Shown here: positions 56,468-64,000 of the stretch, in pieces
Layout: the number at the start of each line of letters is the position of its first letter
Position numbering within the stretch: the first letter of the stretch is position 1
Source of the DNA: Cryobacterium sp. SO1
GTDB taxonomy: Bacteria; Actinomycetota; Actinomycetes; Actinomycetales; Microbacteriaceae
Length of the DNA: 64,000 nt
Direction: 5' to 3'
Assembly (NCBI RefSeq): GCF_004210215.2
Contig: NZ_CP067394.1
Coordinates: 1,054,001-1,118,000 of the forward strand
The notes under the pieces: model-generated
Database searches by the model: none
What the model was told of the DNA's origin: nothing
The model's input: the letters and a program-made list of their open reading frames with translations, nothing else
Made by a program: the position numbers and the translations under genes

Positions 56468-57769
56468 TCAGGCGAAGAGGGGTGCGCCCACGTAGGAGCC
56501 CCTCGCGGCGCCCGGAGGCACCACGAAGAGGGCCGAGCCGACGTGGCGGATGTACTCGTTGAGGGCATCGTTACGGGCCAGGTTCAGCTGCACGGCCGTG
56601 AAGCTCGCCGGGGTGCGCTGGAAGCTGATGAAGAACAGCCCGGCGTCCAGACGGCCGAGCTCATCGTTGCCGTCGACGAAGTTGTAGCCCCGGCGCAGAA
56701 TGCGGATGCCGTCGTTCTGGGCGGGATGCGCCAAGCGCACGTGCGCGGCGGTGTCGATGAGCGGCTGCTCGGCGCGCCCGGCGATCTCGAAGTCGGGTTC
56801 GGTGAACTCGGTGCCGCCGGACAGCGGCGCGCCCTCACCCTTGTTCCGGCCGATCACAGTCTCCTGCTCGCGCAAGCTGGTGCGGTCCCAGGTCTCGATG
56901 GTCATCCGGATGCGCCTGGCCACCAGGTAGGACCCGCCGGCCAGCCAGGCCGGCCCGTCGCTCGCGCCCACCCAGAGGTGCTCGGTGACCGCGGCGGGCT
57001 CCTCGGCCTTGATGTTGGCGGTGCCGTCCTTGAACCCGAACAGGTTGCGCGGGGTGGCCTGGCTCGTGCTCGTGGACGAGGTGCGACCGAAACCGAGCTG
57101 CGACCACCGGATCGCCGCCCGGCCGAACGCGATGCGGGAGAGGTTGCGGATGGCGTGCACGGCCACCTGGGGGTCGTTCGCGCAGGCCTGGATGCAGAGG
57201 TCGCCGCCGCTCCTGGTCTCCTCGAGCATGTCGCCAGGGAAATGCGGCAGCTCCACCAGGTCCGCCGGCCGGCGGGCGGCCAGGCCGAACCTGTCGACGC
57301 CGCCCGCGGTCTGGAAAAGGGCCGGCCCGAAACCGAACGTGATGGTCAGCCCTGCCGGCGGCAGCCCGAGGGCCTCGCCGGTGTCCTCCGGCGGAGCATC
57401 GTACGGCCCGCTGACGGAACCGTAGTCGCCGACGTCCGCCCCTGCGGTCATCGCGGCGGCCGCCACGCTCCAGTCCTGGAGCAGTTCGATGAGGTCGGCC
57501 CTGGTGGTGCCGTCGGCGACGTCGAACGCGGCGAAGTGCAGCCGGTCCTGGGCCGGGGTGACGATGCCGGCCTGGTGCTTCTGATAGAACGGGTACACCC
57601 CGCCGTCGCTGGACTGGGCGGAGGACGCCGCCACGGCCAGCGCGGCCCTGTCGCCGGCGATGCCCAGCCCGAGACCAGCCACCCCGACCCCGGCCAGGCC
57701 GAACAGGCCTCGCCTGGACAGGCCGCTGGGTGCCTGCGCATCCGTTGTGGGGTCGGGGGAGTCGGTCAT
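56468..57769 (-). CDS. efeB: Deferrochelatase/peroxidase EfeB (Dyp-type)
   Basis: 433 residues. A Tat-type signal (LSRRGLFGLAGVGVAGLGLG) sends the folded heme protein out. The Dyp motif G-x-x-D-G is in LFGFKDGTANI, the proximal heme His in HVRLAHPAQND, and the catalytic Arg region is IRILRRGYNFVDGND. It ends SALFVVPPGAARGSYVGAPLFA. In EfeUOB it oxidises Fe(II) or removes iron from heme outside the membrane. It is the last gene of efeU-efeO-efeB. Confidence 0.94.
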   Translation of the reverse strand: MTDSPDPTTDAQAPSGLSRRGLFGLAGVGVAGLGLGIAGDRAALAVAASSAQSSDGGVYPFYQKHQAGIVTPAQDRLHFAAFDVADGTTRADLIELLQDWSVAAAAMTAGADVGDYGSVSGPYDAPPEDTGEALGLPPAGLTITFGFGPALFQTAGGVDRFGLAARRPADLVELPHFPGDMLEETRSGGDLCIQACANDPQVAVHAIRNLSRIAFGRAAIRWSQLGFGRTSSTSTSQATPRNLFGFKDGTANIKAEEPAAVTEHLWVGASDGPAWLAGGSYLVARRIRMTIETWDRTSLREQETVIGRNKGEGAPLSGGTEFTEPDFEIAGRAEQPLIDTAAHVRLAHPAQNDGIRILRRGYNFVDGNDELGRLDAGLFFISFQRTPASFTAVQLNLARNDALNEYIRHVGSALFVVPPGAARGSYVGAPLFA

Positions 57770-57783
57770 CTGCTGTTCTTTCG

Positions 57784-58953
57784 TTAGAGCACGAGCGTAG
57801 CGGTCAGCTGGTTCAACGGCTCGCCGAGGGCGTTCACCTGGTCGGCGAACGCCTTGATCTCGGCCGGGGTGAGCTCGGTGTAGAGGGTGAAGCCGTCACC
57901 CACGCGCTGGGCGTCCAGCAGCGCTTGCAGCTCGCTGAACTCGGTGTCGAGCTCGGCGGCCAGATCGGCGTCCTCCTCGAGCAGGATGTCGCGCACCCCG
58001 GCGTAGAGCACCTTGGCCCCGTCGATGTTGGCCTGGAAGTCCCACAGGTCGGTGTGCGACCAGAACTCTTCCTCGCCGGTGACCTTGCCGGTGGCGACCT
58101 CGTCAAGCAGGCCGATGGCTCCGTTGGTCTGCTGGGACAGGGTGAAGTCCAGGTCCTGCACCTTGTCGTTCAGCGTGGTGGTGTCCTCGACGAGCAGGTC
58201 GGCTAAGTTCTGGCGCTGCTCGGGCGTGTAGGCGGTGAAGCCGGCCTCTGCTTCGGCCGGCCAGAGGTCCTTCTCGATGGCGTGCCAGCCGGTCCAGTCC
58301 TGGCCCTCTTCAAGGTCGGCCTCACGCAGGTCCAGCTGCGGGTCGAGGTCACCGAACGACTCTGCGACAGTTTCCACACGCTCCCAGTGGGCCCGGGTGG
58401 GTGCATACAGGGCGCGGGCGGTGTCGTCGTCGCCGGCCAGGTAGGCGTCGGCGAAGGCCTGGGTGCCGGTGAGGAGCTGGGCGATCTGGTCGCGCACGTA
58501 GGCCGCATAGTTGGTGTTGGCCAGGGCGACCTGGGCGTCCAGGTCGGCATCGACCACGACGTCGTCGCCGGAATCGGTGACGGTGAATGCCTTCTGGTCC
58601 ATGCCCGCGCCGACCATCCCTGGCTTGCAGGTGGTCACGTAGCGACCGGGCTTCAGCTGCACGACCAGGTCGCGGCTGAGGCCGGGGCCGATGTTCTCCA
58701 CCTCCCCGACGATGCGCAGGCCGTCTTCTGCGAGCAGGTAGAACTCGGTGACCTGATCGCCGGAGTTAGTCACGGCGAAGCTCACGTTGCCCGACGGGGC
58801 CTCGGCGGCCGACACCGTGCAGGCATCCGCGCTGCTGTCGACGGTGAGCGCAGCGCCGGTCGAGTCGGTGTCTGTGGCGTTGGCGACACAGCCGGTGAGG
58901 GCCAACAGGCCCACGGCTGAGGCGGCGACGAGGGGGAGGAGACGGGCGCGCAT
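57784..58953 (-). CDS. efeO: Iron uptake protein EfeO
   Basis: 389 residues from ATG 58953. Lipoprotein-type signal (LLPLVAASAVGLLALTGC). Residues about 45-140 are a cupredoxin-like domain (VSFAVTNSGDQVTEFYLLAEDGLRIVGEVENIGPGLSRDLVVQLKPGRYVTTCKPGM). The rest is the imelysin/M75 helical domain with the HxxE metal motif in WTGWHAIEKDLWP and AHWERVETVAESFGDLDP. It binds and delivers iron to the EfeU permease. It lies 45 bases after efeU and 14 bases before efeB, in one operon. Confidence 0.95.
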   Translation of the reverse strand: MRARLLPLVAASAVGLLALTGCVANATDTDSTGAALTVDSSADACTVSAAEAPSGNVSFAVTNSGDQVTEFYLLAEDGLRIVGEVENIGPGLSRDLVVQLKPGRYVTTCKPGMVGAGMDQKAFTVTDSGDDVVVDADLDAQVALANTNYAAYVRDQIAQLLTGTQAFADAYLAGDDDTARALYAPTRAHWERVETVAESFGDLDPQLDLREADLEEGQDWTGWHAIEKDLWPAEAEAGFTAYTPEQRQNLADLLVEDTTTLNDKVQDLDFTLSQQTNGAIGLLDEVATGKVTGEEEFWSHTDLWDFQANIDGAKVLYAGVRDILLEEDADLAAELDTEFSELQALLDAQRVGDGFTLYTELTPAEIKAFADQVNALGEPLNQLTATLVL

Positions 58954-58998
58954 GGCTGTCCTTCGGGAGGGGTATGGGGTGTTCGGGCGTGAGTGGGG

Positions 58999-59856
58999 CT
59001 AGTGGGCGACGGCCGCAGGTGCGGCCCGGCGTGGTGCGACGGCGGGAGCCGGCCTGGACTGGCGGCTCTTCAGGATGAAGAGGGTCAGGGTGGGCACCGT
59101 GTAGGCGACCCAGGCGAACATCTCCAGCCAGGTCGTGGCCGGCGAGAAGTTGAGGGTGCCCTTGAGCAGGGTGCCGTACCAGCTGTCCGGCGGAATCACG
59201 GCCGAGACGTTGAAGGCCAGCGCGTTCAGCCCGGGCAGGATGCCGGCCTCTTGCAGGTCGTGCACACCATAGGAGAGGACGCCGGCGGCGACGATGATGA
59301 GGATGGCACCGGTCCAGGTGAAGAACCGGCTCAGGTTGATCTTGAGCATGCCGGCGTAGATCAGCCAGCCCAGGCCCACGGCGGTGAGGATGCCCAGGCT
59401 CGCGCCCACCAGCGGCAGCGTGGTTTCACCGGTGGCCTGCACGGCCGCCCAGATGAACAGTGCCGTCTCGATGCCCTCGCGGCCGACCGCGAGAAAGGCG
59501 ACGAGGACCAGGCCCAGCCCGGTTCCGGCGAGGTGTTTGTCGATGCTGCCGTGCAGGTGCCCCTTGAGGTCGCGGGCGGTGCGCAGCATCCAGAACACCA
59601 TCCAGGTCACCAGGCCCGTCGCGATGATGGAGAGCAGCCCGCCGATGGTCTCCTGCGCGGTGAAGCTCAGGCCGTAGGTGCCGAAGGTGAGGATGGCGCC
59701 CAGCACGAGGGCCAGGAGGACGGCGAGGCCGACGCCGGCCCAGAGCCGGGGGAGGACGTCGCGGCGGCCGATCTTGACCACGTAGGCGATCAGGATCGTC
59801 ACGATCAGCGCGGCTTCGAGTCCTTCGCGCAGGCCGATCAGGTAGTTTGCGAGCAC
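58999..59856 (-). CDS. efeU: Ferrous iron permease EfeU (FTR1 family)
   Basis: 285 residues from GTG 59856, with GGGAAG 6-7 bases upstream. An in-frame ATG at 59910 would lie over the iron box. Seven helices are predicted. Two REGLE-type iron motifs occur, LREGLEAAL near the N-terminus and [11 protein letters not shown] in the fourth helix, both needed for transport in FTR1/EfeU. The C-terminal helix is followed by [22 protein letters not shown]. It is the first gene of the iron operon. The IdeR/DtxR-like box at 59909-59927 points to repression by iron. Confidence 0.94.
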   Translation of the reverse strand: MLANYLIGLREGLEAALIVTILIAYVVKIGRRDVLPRLWAGVGLAVLLALVLGAILTFGTYGLSFTAQETIGGLLSIIATGLVTWMVFWMLRTARDLKGHLHGSIDKHLAGTGLGLVLVAFLAVGREGIETALFIWAAVQATGETTLPLVGASLGILTAVGLGWLIYAGMLKINLSRFFTWTGAILIIVAAGVLSYGVHDLQEAGILPGLNALAFNVSAVIPPDSWYGTLLKGTLNFSPATTWLEMFAWVAYTVPTLTLFILKSRQSRPAPAVAPRRAAPAAVAH

Positions 59857-59908
59857 AGAGCTTCCCGGTTGTTGGGGGTGGGTATGGTGAGTGGGGTAGC
59901 GCGACGAC

Positions 59909-59927
59909 AATGGTAAGGCTTACCTTA
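59909..59927. promoter_or_regulatory. IdeR/DtxR-type iron box upstream of efeUOB
   Basis: AATGGTAAGGCTTACCTTA has the perfect inner palindrome GGTAAG-G-CTTACC and agrees with most positions of the DtxR consensus TTAGGTTAGGCTAACCTAA. It lies 52 bases upstream of the efeU start. It may also influence the divergent gene at 60031. Confidence 0.8.
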
Positions 59928-60030
59928 CTCACTTACTCTACGTATGTTCGGCGGATGTGTCCAGCTAAGATTTGTCAGCGGCCCGTGCCGCCCTGCCATC
60001 CGCGCATCCACGTATTCTCAGGAGTCACCC

Positions 60031-61026
60031 ATGCTTAGGTCCGGAAGCGGCGAACGCGTGGTCTTCGTGCTCGATGCCCCCGGCGACGAATCGTTGCTGA
60101 CCGGCGGTACCATCGCGCGGCTTCTCGCCGACGGCGCCGAGGTCACCGTGCTGTTCGGTGCGGCAACGCCAGGCGAGGGGGGCCCGGTCGCATCGGGCTC
60201 GGCATCGGTCGGCGCTGCGGCGGTCGCCGCCGCCCGCACAGCCCTGGGAGAGAGCGACCCCGCCCGGTGGCGGGTGCTGGCCGCGACCGAGCACGGTGCT
60301 GAGCCGCGGGAAGCGCTCGTCAACGCTTTTGCCCTGGCGGACGCCACCGCCGTCGTGGCCGCCGCCGCCGACTCCGACCTGCGCCAGGCCGTCGTGGACG
60401 CTGCCGGCGCCCACGGTGTCCAGGTCTTCCTCAGCAGCAGCGTCACGGTGACCCCCGGCACCCGGCTCACCGCGATTGACGTGACCGATCAGCTCGACCG
60501 AAAGCTGGCAGCCCTGGCCGCGTACTCGGGCCGGTGGCAGCTCACGGACAGGGCGGTACGCCACGGCGACGGCACCGAGACCCTCGTCACCGGCACCGAA
60601 ACCTATGCGCGCGGCACCGCTCAGGCCGCGCCCGCGGAGCTCGAGCCGCCCACGGTCGGCTCCCGGCTGCTGGCCGCCCTGATGGCTGTGGCCGCCGGCT
60701 CACTGTTCGGGGTGCTCGGCACGGTGGCGCACCAGACCACCGTCGACATCGGCCCCCTGACCGTGCCGATCGGCCTAGTTCTGGCGCTGCTCGCCAGCGG
60801 CACCCTGGTGCTGGGGCTCCGCCTCGTCGTGCGGGACCGGCTGGTCGTCCTCGCTGCGGGGATCGGCCTGCTGGGCACGGTGTTCCTGCTGTCGCTGCGC
60901 AGTACCGGCGGCTCGGTCCTGGTGCCCGCCGGAGTGCTCGGCACCGTCTGGACGATGGCGCCCGCGCTGTTCGCCGCCCTCGTCATCGCGTGGCCACGAA
61001 TTCCCGCTCGTCGGCCGAGCGCGTAG
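60031..61026 (+). CDS. Degenerate PIG-L deacetylase-like domain fused to a membrane domain
   Basis: 331 residues from ATG 60031, with AGGAG 7 bases upstream. Residues 9-170 follow the PIG-L/LmbE layout (VVFVLDAPGDESLLTGGTIARLLADGAEVTVLFGAATPGE). The zinc motif AHPDDE is DAPGDE here, so the His and first Asp are lost, and the later H-x-x-H pair is also not seen. Four membrane helices follow: LLAALMAVAAGSLFGVLGTVA, IGLVLALLASGTLVLGLRLV, LVVLAAGIGLLGTVFLLSL and TVWTMAPALFAALVIAWP. It is probably a non-catalytic, membrane-bound binding protein. Mycothiol-pathway MshB is a relative of the intact fold. Confidence 0.75.
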   Translation: MLRSGSGERVVFVLDAPGDESLLTGGTIARLLADGAEVTVLFGAATPGEGGPVASGSASVGAAAVAAARTALGESDPARWRVLAATEHGAEPREALVNAFALADATAVVAAAADSDLRQAVVDAAGAHGVQVFLSSSVTVTPGTRLTAIDVTDQLDRKLAALAAYSGRWQLTDRAVRHGDGTETLVTGTETYARGTAQAAPAELEPPTVGSRLLAALMAVAAGSLFGVLGTVAHQTTVDIGPLTVPIGLVLALLASGTLVLGLRLVVRDRLVVLAAGIGLLGTVFLLSLRSTGGSVLVPAGVLGTVWTMAPALFAALVIAWPRIPARRPSA

Positions 61027-61062
61027 ACTGAATATTCAGTTCGTGAAGGGAATCCTGCCACT

Positions 61063-61386
61063 GTGACGTATGTCATCGCCTTGCCCTGCGTGGACGTCAA
61101 GGATCGCGCTTGCGTCGACGAATGCCCCGTCGACTGCATTTACGAGGGCGAGCGTTCCCTCTATATCCACCCCGACGAATGTGTCGACTGTGGCGCCTGT
61201 GAACCGGTCTGCCCGGTCGAGGCCATCTACTACGAAGACGATCTGCCCGAACAGTGGGCCGACTACTACAAGGCCAACGTCGAGTTCTTCGACGACATCG
61301 GCTCGCCCGGTGGCGCCGCCAAGGTGGGCGTGATCGCCAAGGACCACCCGGTGATTTCGGTGCTCCCGCCCCAGGTACAGCACTAA
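61063..61386 (+). CDS. fdxA: 7Fe-8S ferredoxin
   Basis: 107 residues from GTG 61063, with GAAGGGAATCC upstream. The cluster ligands are [17 protein letters not shown] and [15 protein letters not shown], the FdxA arrangement of one 3Fe-4S and one 4Fe-4S cluster. An acidic C-terminal extension follows ([28 protein letters not shown]). It acts as a soluble electron carrier. It is followed after 3 bases by dapC, a conserved actinobacterial neighbour pair. Confidence 0.95.
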   Translation: MTYVIALPCVDVKDRACVDECPVDCIYEGERSLYIHPDECVDCGACEPVCPVEAIYYEDDLPEQWADYYKANVEFFDDIGSPGGAAKVGVIAKDHPVISVLPPQVQH

Positions 61387-61389
61387 AAG

Positions 61390-62511
61390 GTGCTCAAGCC
61401 ACTTCCCGACTACCCGTGGGATGCGATGCTGCCCTTCGCCGAGCAGGCCAGGGGCCACGAGGACGGCATCGTCGATCTCTCCATCGGGTCTCCCGTCGAC
61501 CTCACCCCGCACGTCGTGCAGGCCGCTCTGGCCGCGGCCACGGACGCGCACGCCTACCCGCAGACCACCGGCACCCCGGCGCTGCAACACGCCATCATCG
61601 ACTGGTACGCCCGCCGCCGCGGTGTCACCGGGTTGAGCGCGCAGAACGTGCTGCCCACCATCGGCTCGAAGGAGCTGGTGGCGCTGCTACCGTTCATGAT
61701 CGGCCTCGGCGAGGGTGACACTATCGTGCATCCTCGTGCCGCGTACCCCACCTACGCGATCGGTGCGGCCATGGCCGGGGCGGATGCGTTCCCCTCCGAC
61801 GACCCCGCCGAATGGCCGGAGACGACCGCCCTGATCTGGTTGAACAGCCCGGGCAACCCGGACGGACGGGTGCTGGACGTCGACGCTCTGCGCGCCGCCG
61901 TGGCGCGCGCCAGGGAGCTGGGAGCCGTGATCGTCAACGACGAATGCTACGCCGAACTCGGCTGGGCCGCACCGTGGGACGCCGAGCCGATCCCGAGCAT
62001 CCTCGACCCCCGCGTCACCGACGGTGACCTGCACAACATCGTGGCCATCTACTCGCTGAGCAAGCAGTCGAACATGGCCGGCTACCGCGGCGCCTTCGCC
62101 GCCGGCAGCTCCAGCGTGCTGGGCCGCCTGCTCACCGTGCGCAAGCACGCCGGCCTGATGCTGCCCGCCCCGCTGCAGGCCGCGATGGTGGCCGCCCTGG
62201 GCGACGACGAGCACGTCGCCGTGCAGCGCGAACGCTATCGCGCCCGCCGTGAGGTGTTGCTGCCGGCCCTGGTCGCCGCGGGTTTCCGCATCGATGACAG
62301 CGAGGCCGGCCTGTATCTCTGGGCGACCGCCGGCGTCGACGCCTGGGATTCGATCCGGCAGCTGGCCGAGCTCGGCATCCTGGCCGGCCCCGGCCCGTTC
62401 TACGGCGACTTCTACCCCCGGCACGTGCGGTTCTCTCTCACCGCCGACGACGAGCGCATCAACGCCGCTGCCGCCCGGCTGCAGGCCTGGGCTCACCCCG
62501 CTGAGGCATAA
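61390..62511 (+). CDS. dapC: Succinyldiaminopimelate transaminase
   Basis: 373 residues from GTG 61390. A class I/II aminotransferase. It starts LKPLPDYPWDAMLPFAEQARGHEDGIVDLSIGSPVD, then TIGSKELVALLPFMIGLG. The cofactor Asp lies in IVNDECYAELGW, and the Schiff-base Lys in YSLSKQSNMAGYRGAF. The end RHVRFSLTADDERINAAAARLQAW holds the substrate-carboxylate Arg. It makes N-succinyl-diaminopimelate in the lysine and cell-wall pathway. The fdxA-dapC pair supports DapC over other aminotransferases. Confidence 0.93.
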   Translation: MLKPLPDYPWDAMLPFAEQARGHEDGIVDLSIGSPVDLTPHVVQAALAAATDAHAYPQTTGTPALQHAIIDWYARRRGVTGLSAQNVLPTIGSKELVALLPFMIGLGEGDTIVHPRAAYPTYAIGAAMAGADAFPSDDPAEWPETTALIWLNSPGNPDGRVLDVDALRAAVARARELGAVIVNDECYAELGWAAPWDAEPIPSILDPRVTDGDLHNIVAIYSLSKQSNMAGYRGAFAAGSSSVLGRLLTVRKHAGLMLPAPLQAAMVAALGDDEHVAVQRERYRARREVLLPALVAAGFRIDDSEAGLYLWATAGVDAWDSIRQLAELGILAGPGPFYGDFYPRHVRFSLTADDERINAAAARLQAWAHPAEA

Positions 62512-62597
62512 CTCCTGCTATCCATCGGGTCGGCGGCCATCGGATGCCGCAATTGTGCGGTTGTGCTCCGTCTCGACCGGATTCTGCAGGAGTTATG
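62507..62597. repeat. Inverted repeat with 12-bp arms at the dapC 3' end
   Basis: CATAACTCCTGC at 62507-62518 (over the dapC stop) and GCAGGAGTTATG at 62586-62597 are perfect complements with 67 bases between. The spacer is GC-rich without coding sense. From here to the gltA start at 62893 nothing else definite was seen. Confidence 0.8.
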
Positions 62598-62892
62598 GCC
62601 GCCCGGCGTCGATCCGGCAGGAAACTCCGGAAGCCCGCCCCAAGGTCGGGCAATCGGGTCCTCTGGCCATGGCGCTGCCCGGCGCGGCGGTACGCTGGAA
62701 AATCAGGCGGCTGCACCGCGGAACTGACTGTGGTGTAGTGACAACGGACCTCGGTCGATTTTGGCGGATGCAACAGTATGCCCCCGGGCGGAATAGGCTG
62801 TAGCCGGGTTATCGTTGCCAAGCACCACGAGCGTGCTGCGGCGGACCGCCACAGACCAACAGCCGAAAGGCTTTGAAATCCAGGGAGGCGCC

Positions 62893-64000
62893 GTGAGCGA
62901 CGTCGCGCAGCGAACACCATCCAATGAGCCGCAGTACATCGATCGGCCCGTACCGGGCCCGCAGGTGGCCACTCTGACCTACCCGGGGGGCACGGCGCAG
63001 TTCCCGATCCTGGGCAGCACAGACGGCCCGTCCAGCATCGACATCGCGACGCTGACCAAGCAGACCGGCTACACCACGTTCGACTCCGGTTTCGTGAACA
63101 CGGCGGCAACGAAGTCGGCGATCACTTACATCGACGGCGAGCACGGGATCCTCCGCTACCGCGGCTATCCGATCGAGCAGATCGCGCAGAACTCCAGCTT
63201 TCTCGAGACCGCGTGGCTGCTGATCTACGGTGAACTGCCCAGCGCCAGTGAACTCAGTGCCTTCGACACCCGCATCCGTCGTCACACGCTGCTGCACGAG
63301 GACCTGCGCCGCTTCTATGACGCTCTGCCGCACAACGCTCACCCCATGTCGGTGCTGTCTGCCGGCGTCTCAGCGCTGTCGACGTACTATCAGGACTCCC
63401 TGAACCCCAAGGACCCGGAGCAGGTCGAACTGTCGATGATCCGACTGCTCGCGAAGCTGCCGGTGATGGCCGCGTACGCGCACAAGAAGAGCATCGGGCA
63501 CGCCTTCCTCTACCCGGACAACTCGCTGAGCTTCGTGGACAACTTCATCAAGCTCAACTTCGGCACCCTCGCCGAACCGTACGAGGTCAACCCCGTCGTG
63601 AGCAAGGCGCTCGAGCGCCTGCTGATGCTGCACGAAGACCACGAGCAGAACGCGTCCACCTCGGCCGTGCGCCTGGTCGGCTCCACCGAGGCCAACCTGT
63701 TCGCCTCGGTCTCCGGCGGCATCAACGCTCTCTCCGGCCCGCTGCACGGCGGTGCCAACGAGGCCGTGCTCACCATGCTCAGCGACATCAAGGCCTCCGG
63801 CGAGGGCGTGCAGCGCTACGTCGAACGGGTCAAGAACAAGGAAGCCGGCGTGCGCCTGATGGGTTTCGGCCACCGGGTCTACAAGAACTACGACCCGCGC
63901 GCCAAGCTGGTCAAGGAGAGCGCCGACGCCGTGCTCGAAGCCCTCGGCGTGAAGGACGACCTGCTCGACATCGCCAAAGAGCTCGAGTTCATCGCGCTCA
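62893..64000 (+). CDS. gltA: Citrate synthase, 5' part (runs off the window)
   Basis: 369 codons from GTG 62893, with AGGGAGG 5-6 bases upstream. The family is normally about 420-430 residues, so some 60 are missing at the end. N-terminal beta part with YPGGTAQFPILG, then DSGFVNTAATKSAITYIDGEHGILRYRGYPIEQIA, the hexameric type II citrate synthase signature. Catalytic H285 is in LSGPLHGGANEAVL and H327 in GFGHRVYKNYDPRAK. The final Asp lies outside the window. It condenses oxaloacetate and acetyl-CoA at the entry of the TCA cycle. Confidence 0.96.
   Translation, partial: MSDVAQRTPSNEPQYIDRPVPGPQVATLTYPGGTAQFPILGSTDGPSSIDIATLTKQTGYTTFDSGFVNTAATKSAITYIDGEHGILRYRGYPIEQIAQNSSFLETAWLLIYGELPSASELSAFDTRIRRHTLLHEDLRRFYDALPHNAHPMSVLSAGVSALSTYYQDSLNPKDPEQVELSMIRLLAKLPVMAAYAHKKSIGHAFLYPDNSLSFVDNFIKLNFGTLAEPYEVNPVVSKALERLLMLHEDHEQNASTSAVRLVGSTEANLFASVSGGINALSGPLHGGANEAVLTMLSDIKASGEGVQRYVERVKNKEAGVRLMGFGHRVYKNYDPRAKLVKESADAVLEALGVKDDLLDIAKELEFIAL

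Overview
The window is high-GC DNA with actinobacterial gene content. It carries a mycothiol-dependent formaldehyde dehydrogenase, F420-type deazaflavin oxidoreductase, 13E12/DUF222 HNH protein, TypA, EfeUOB, DapC and a 6C small RNA. Gene style and neighbourhoods (DUF222 HNH gene, gcvTHP behind a tandem glycine riboswitch, paired peptide importers) fit the family Microbacteriaceae, possibly a Cryobacterium-like organism. The genus is an inference from style, not from any search.

Layout. 0-6.6 kb is housekeeping: a secreted, probably sortase-anchored alkaline phosphatase, an EamA exporter, rmuC, a DEDDh exonuclease and ychF. 6.6-12 kb is an accessory island. A HEPN/MNT toxin-antitoxin pair (hepT with an HTH-fused mntA) is flanked by a 17-bp direct duplication of the ychF 3' end. 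It is followed by three immunity-like or unknown small proteins and a tightly overlapping operon of ImmA-like protease, DUF6545 membrane protein and XRE regulator. The island ends at a 6C RNA on the minus strand. 12-15 kb holds a DUF385 oxidoreductase, a cysteine-free photolyase of the FeS-BCP type and a scar of two gene remnants. 15-18.5 kb is an acetoin locus (LysR, alsS, alsD), then tRNA-Cys.

18.7-34 kb is a mosaic of small conserved genes: MscR with its MBL partner, PHP, HhH-GPD glycosylase with a frameshift, DUF2461, a MacB-like ABC pair, a LON-domain protein, GNAT and DUF222-HNH. It is unusually rich in tandem repeats of about 15 bp inside or at the ends of genes. 34-39 kb is the glycine cleavage operon gcvT-gcvH-gcvP under a tandem glycine riboswitch. 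41-53.5 kb holds two complete Opp/Dpp-type peptide importers, each with a fused double ATPase. 53.9-64 kb holds typA, a lipoprotein, the iron importer efeUOB behind an IdeR/DtxR-like box, a degenerate PIG-L membrane fusion, fdxA, dapC and the start of citrate synthase.

The least explained items are: the ychF-flanked toxin-antitoxin module; the ImmA/DUF6545/XRE operon; a 61-63 bp palindromic element present three times (33.9, 39.0 and 56.4 kb); the 15-bp minisatellite tendency; the heptamer GCATCCG/CGGATGC, used against the normal codon preference; and the photolyase without cluster cysteines. No rRNA, CRISPR array, transposase or integrase was seen.
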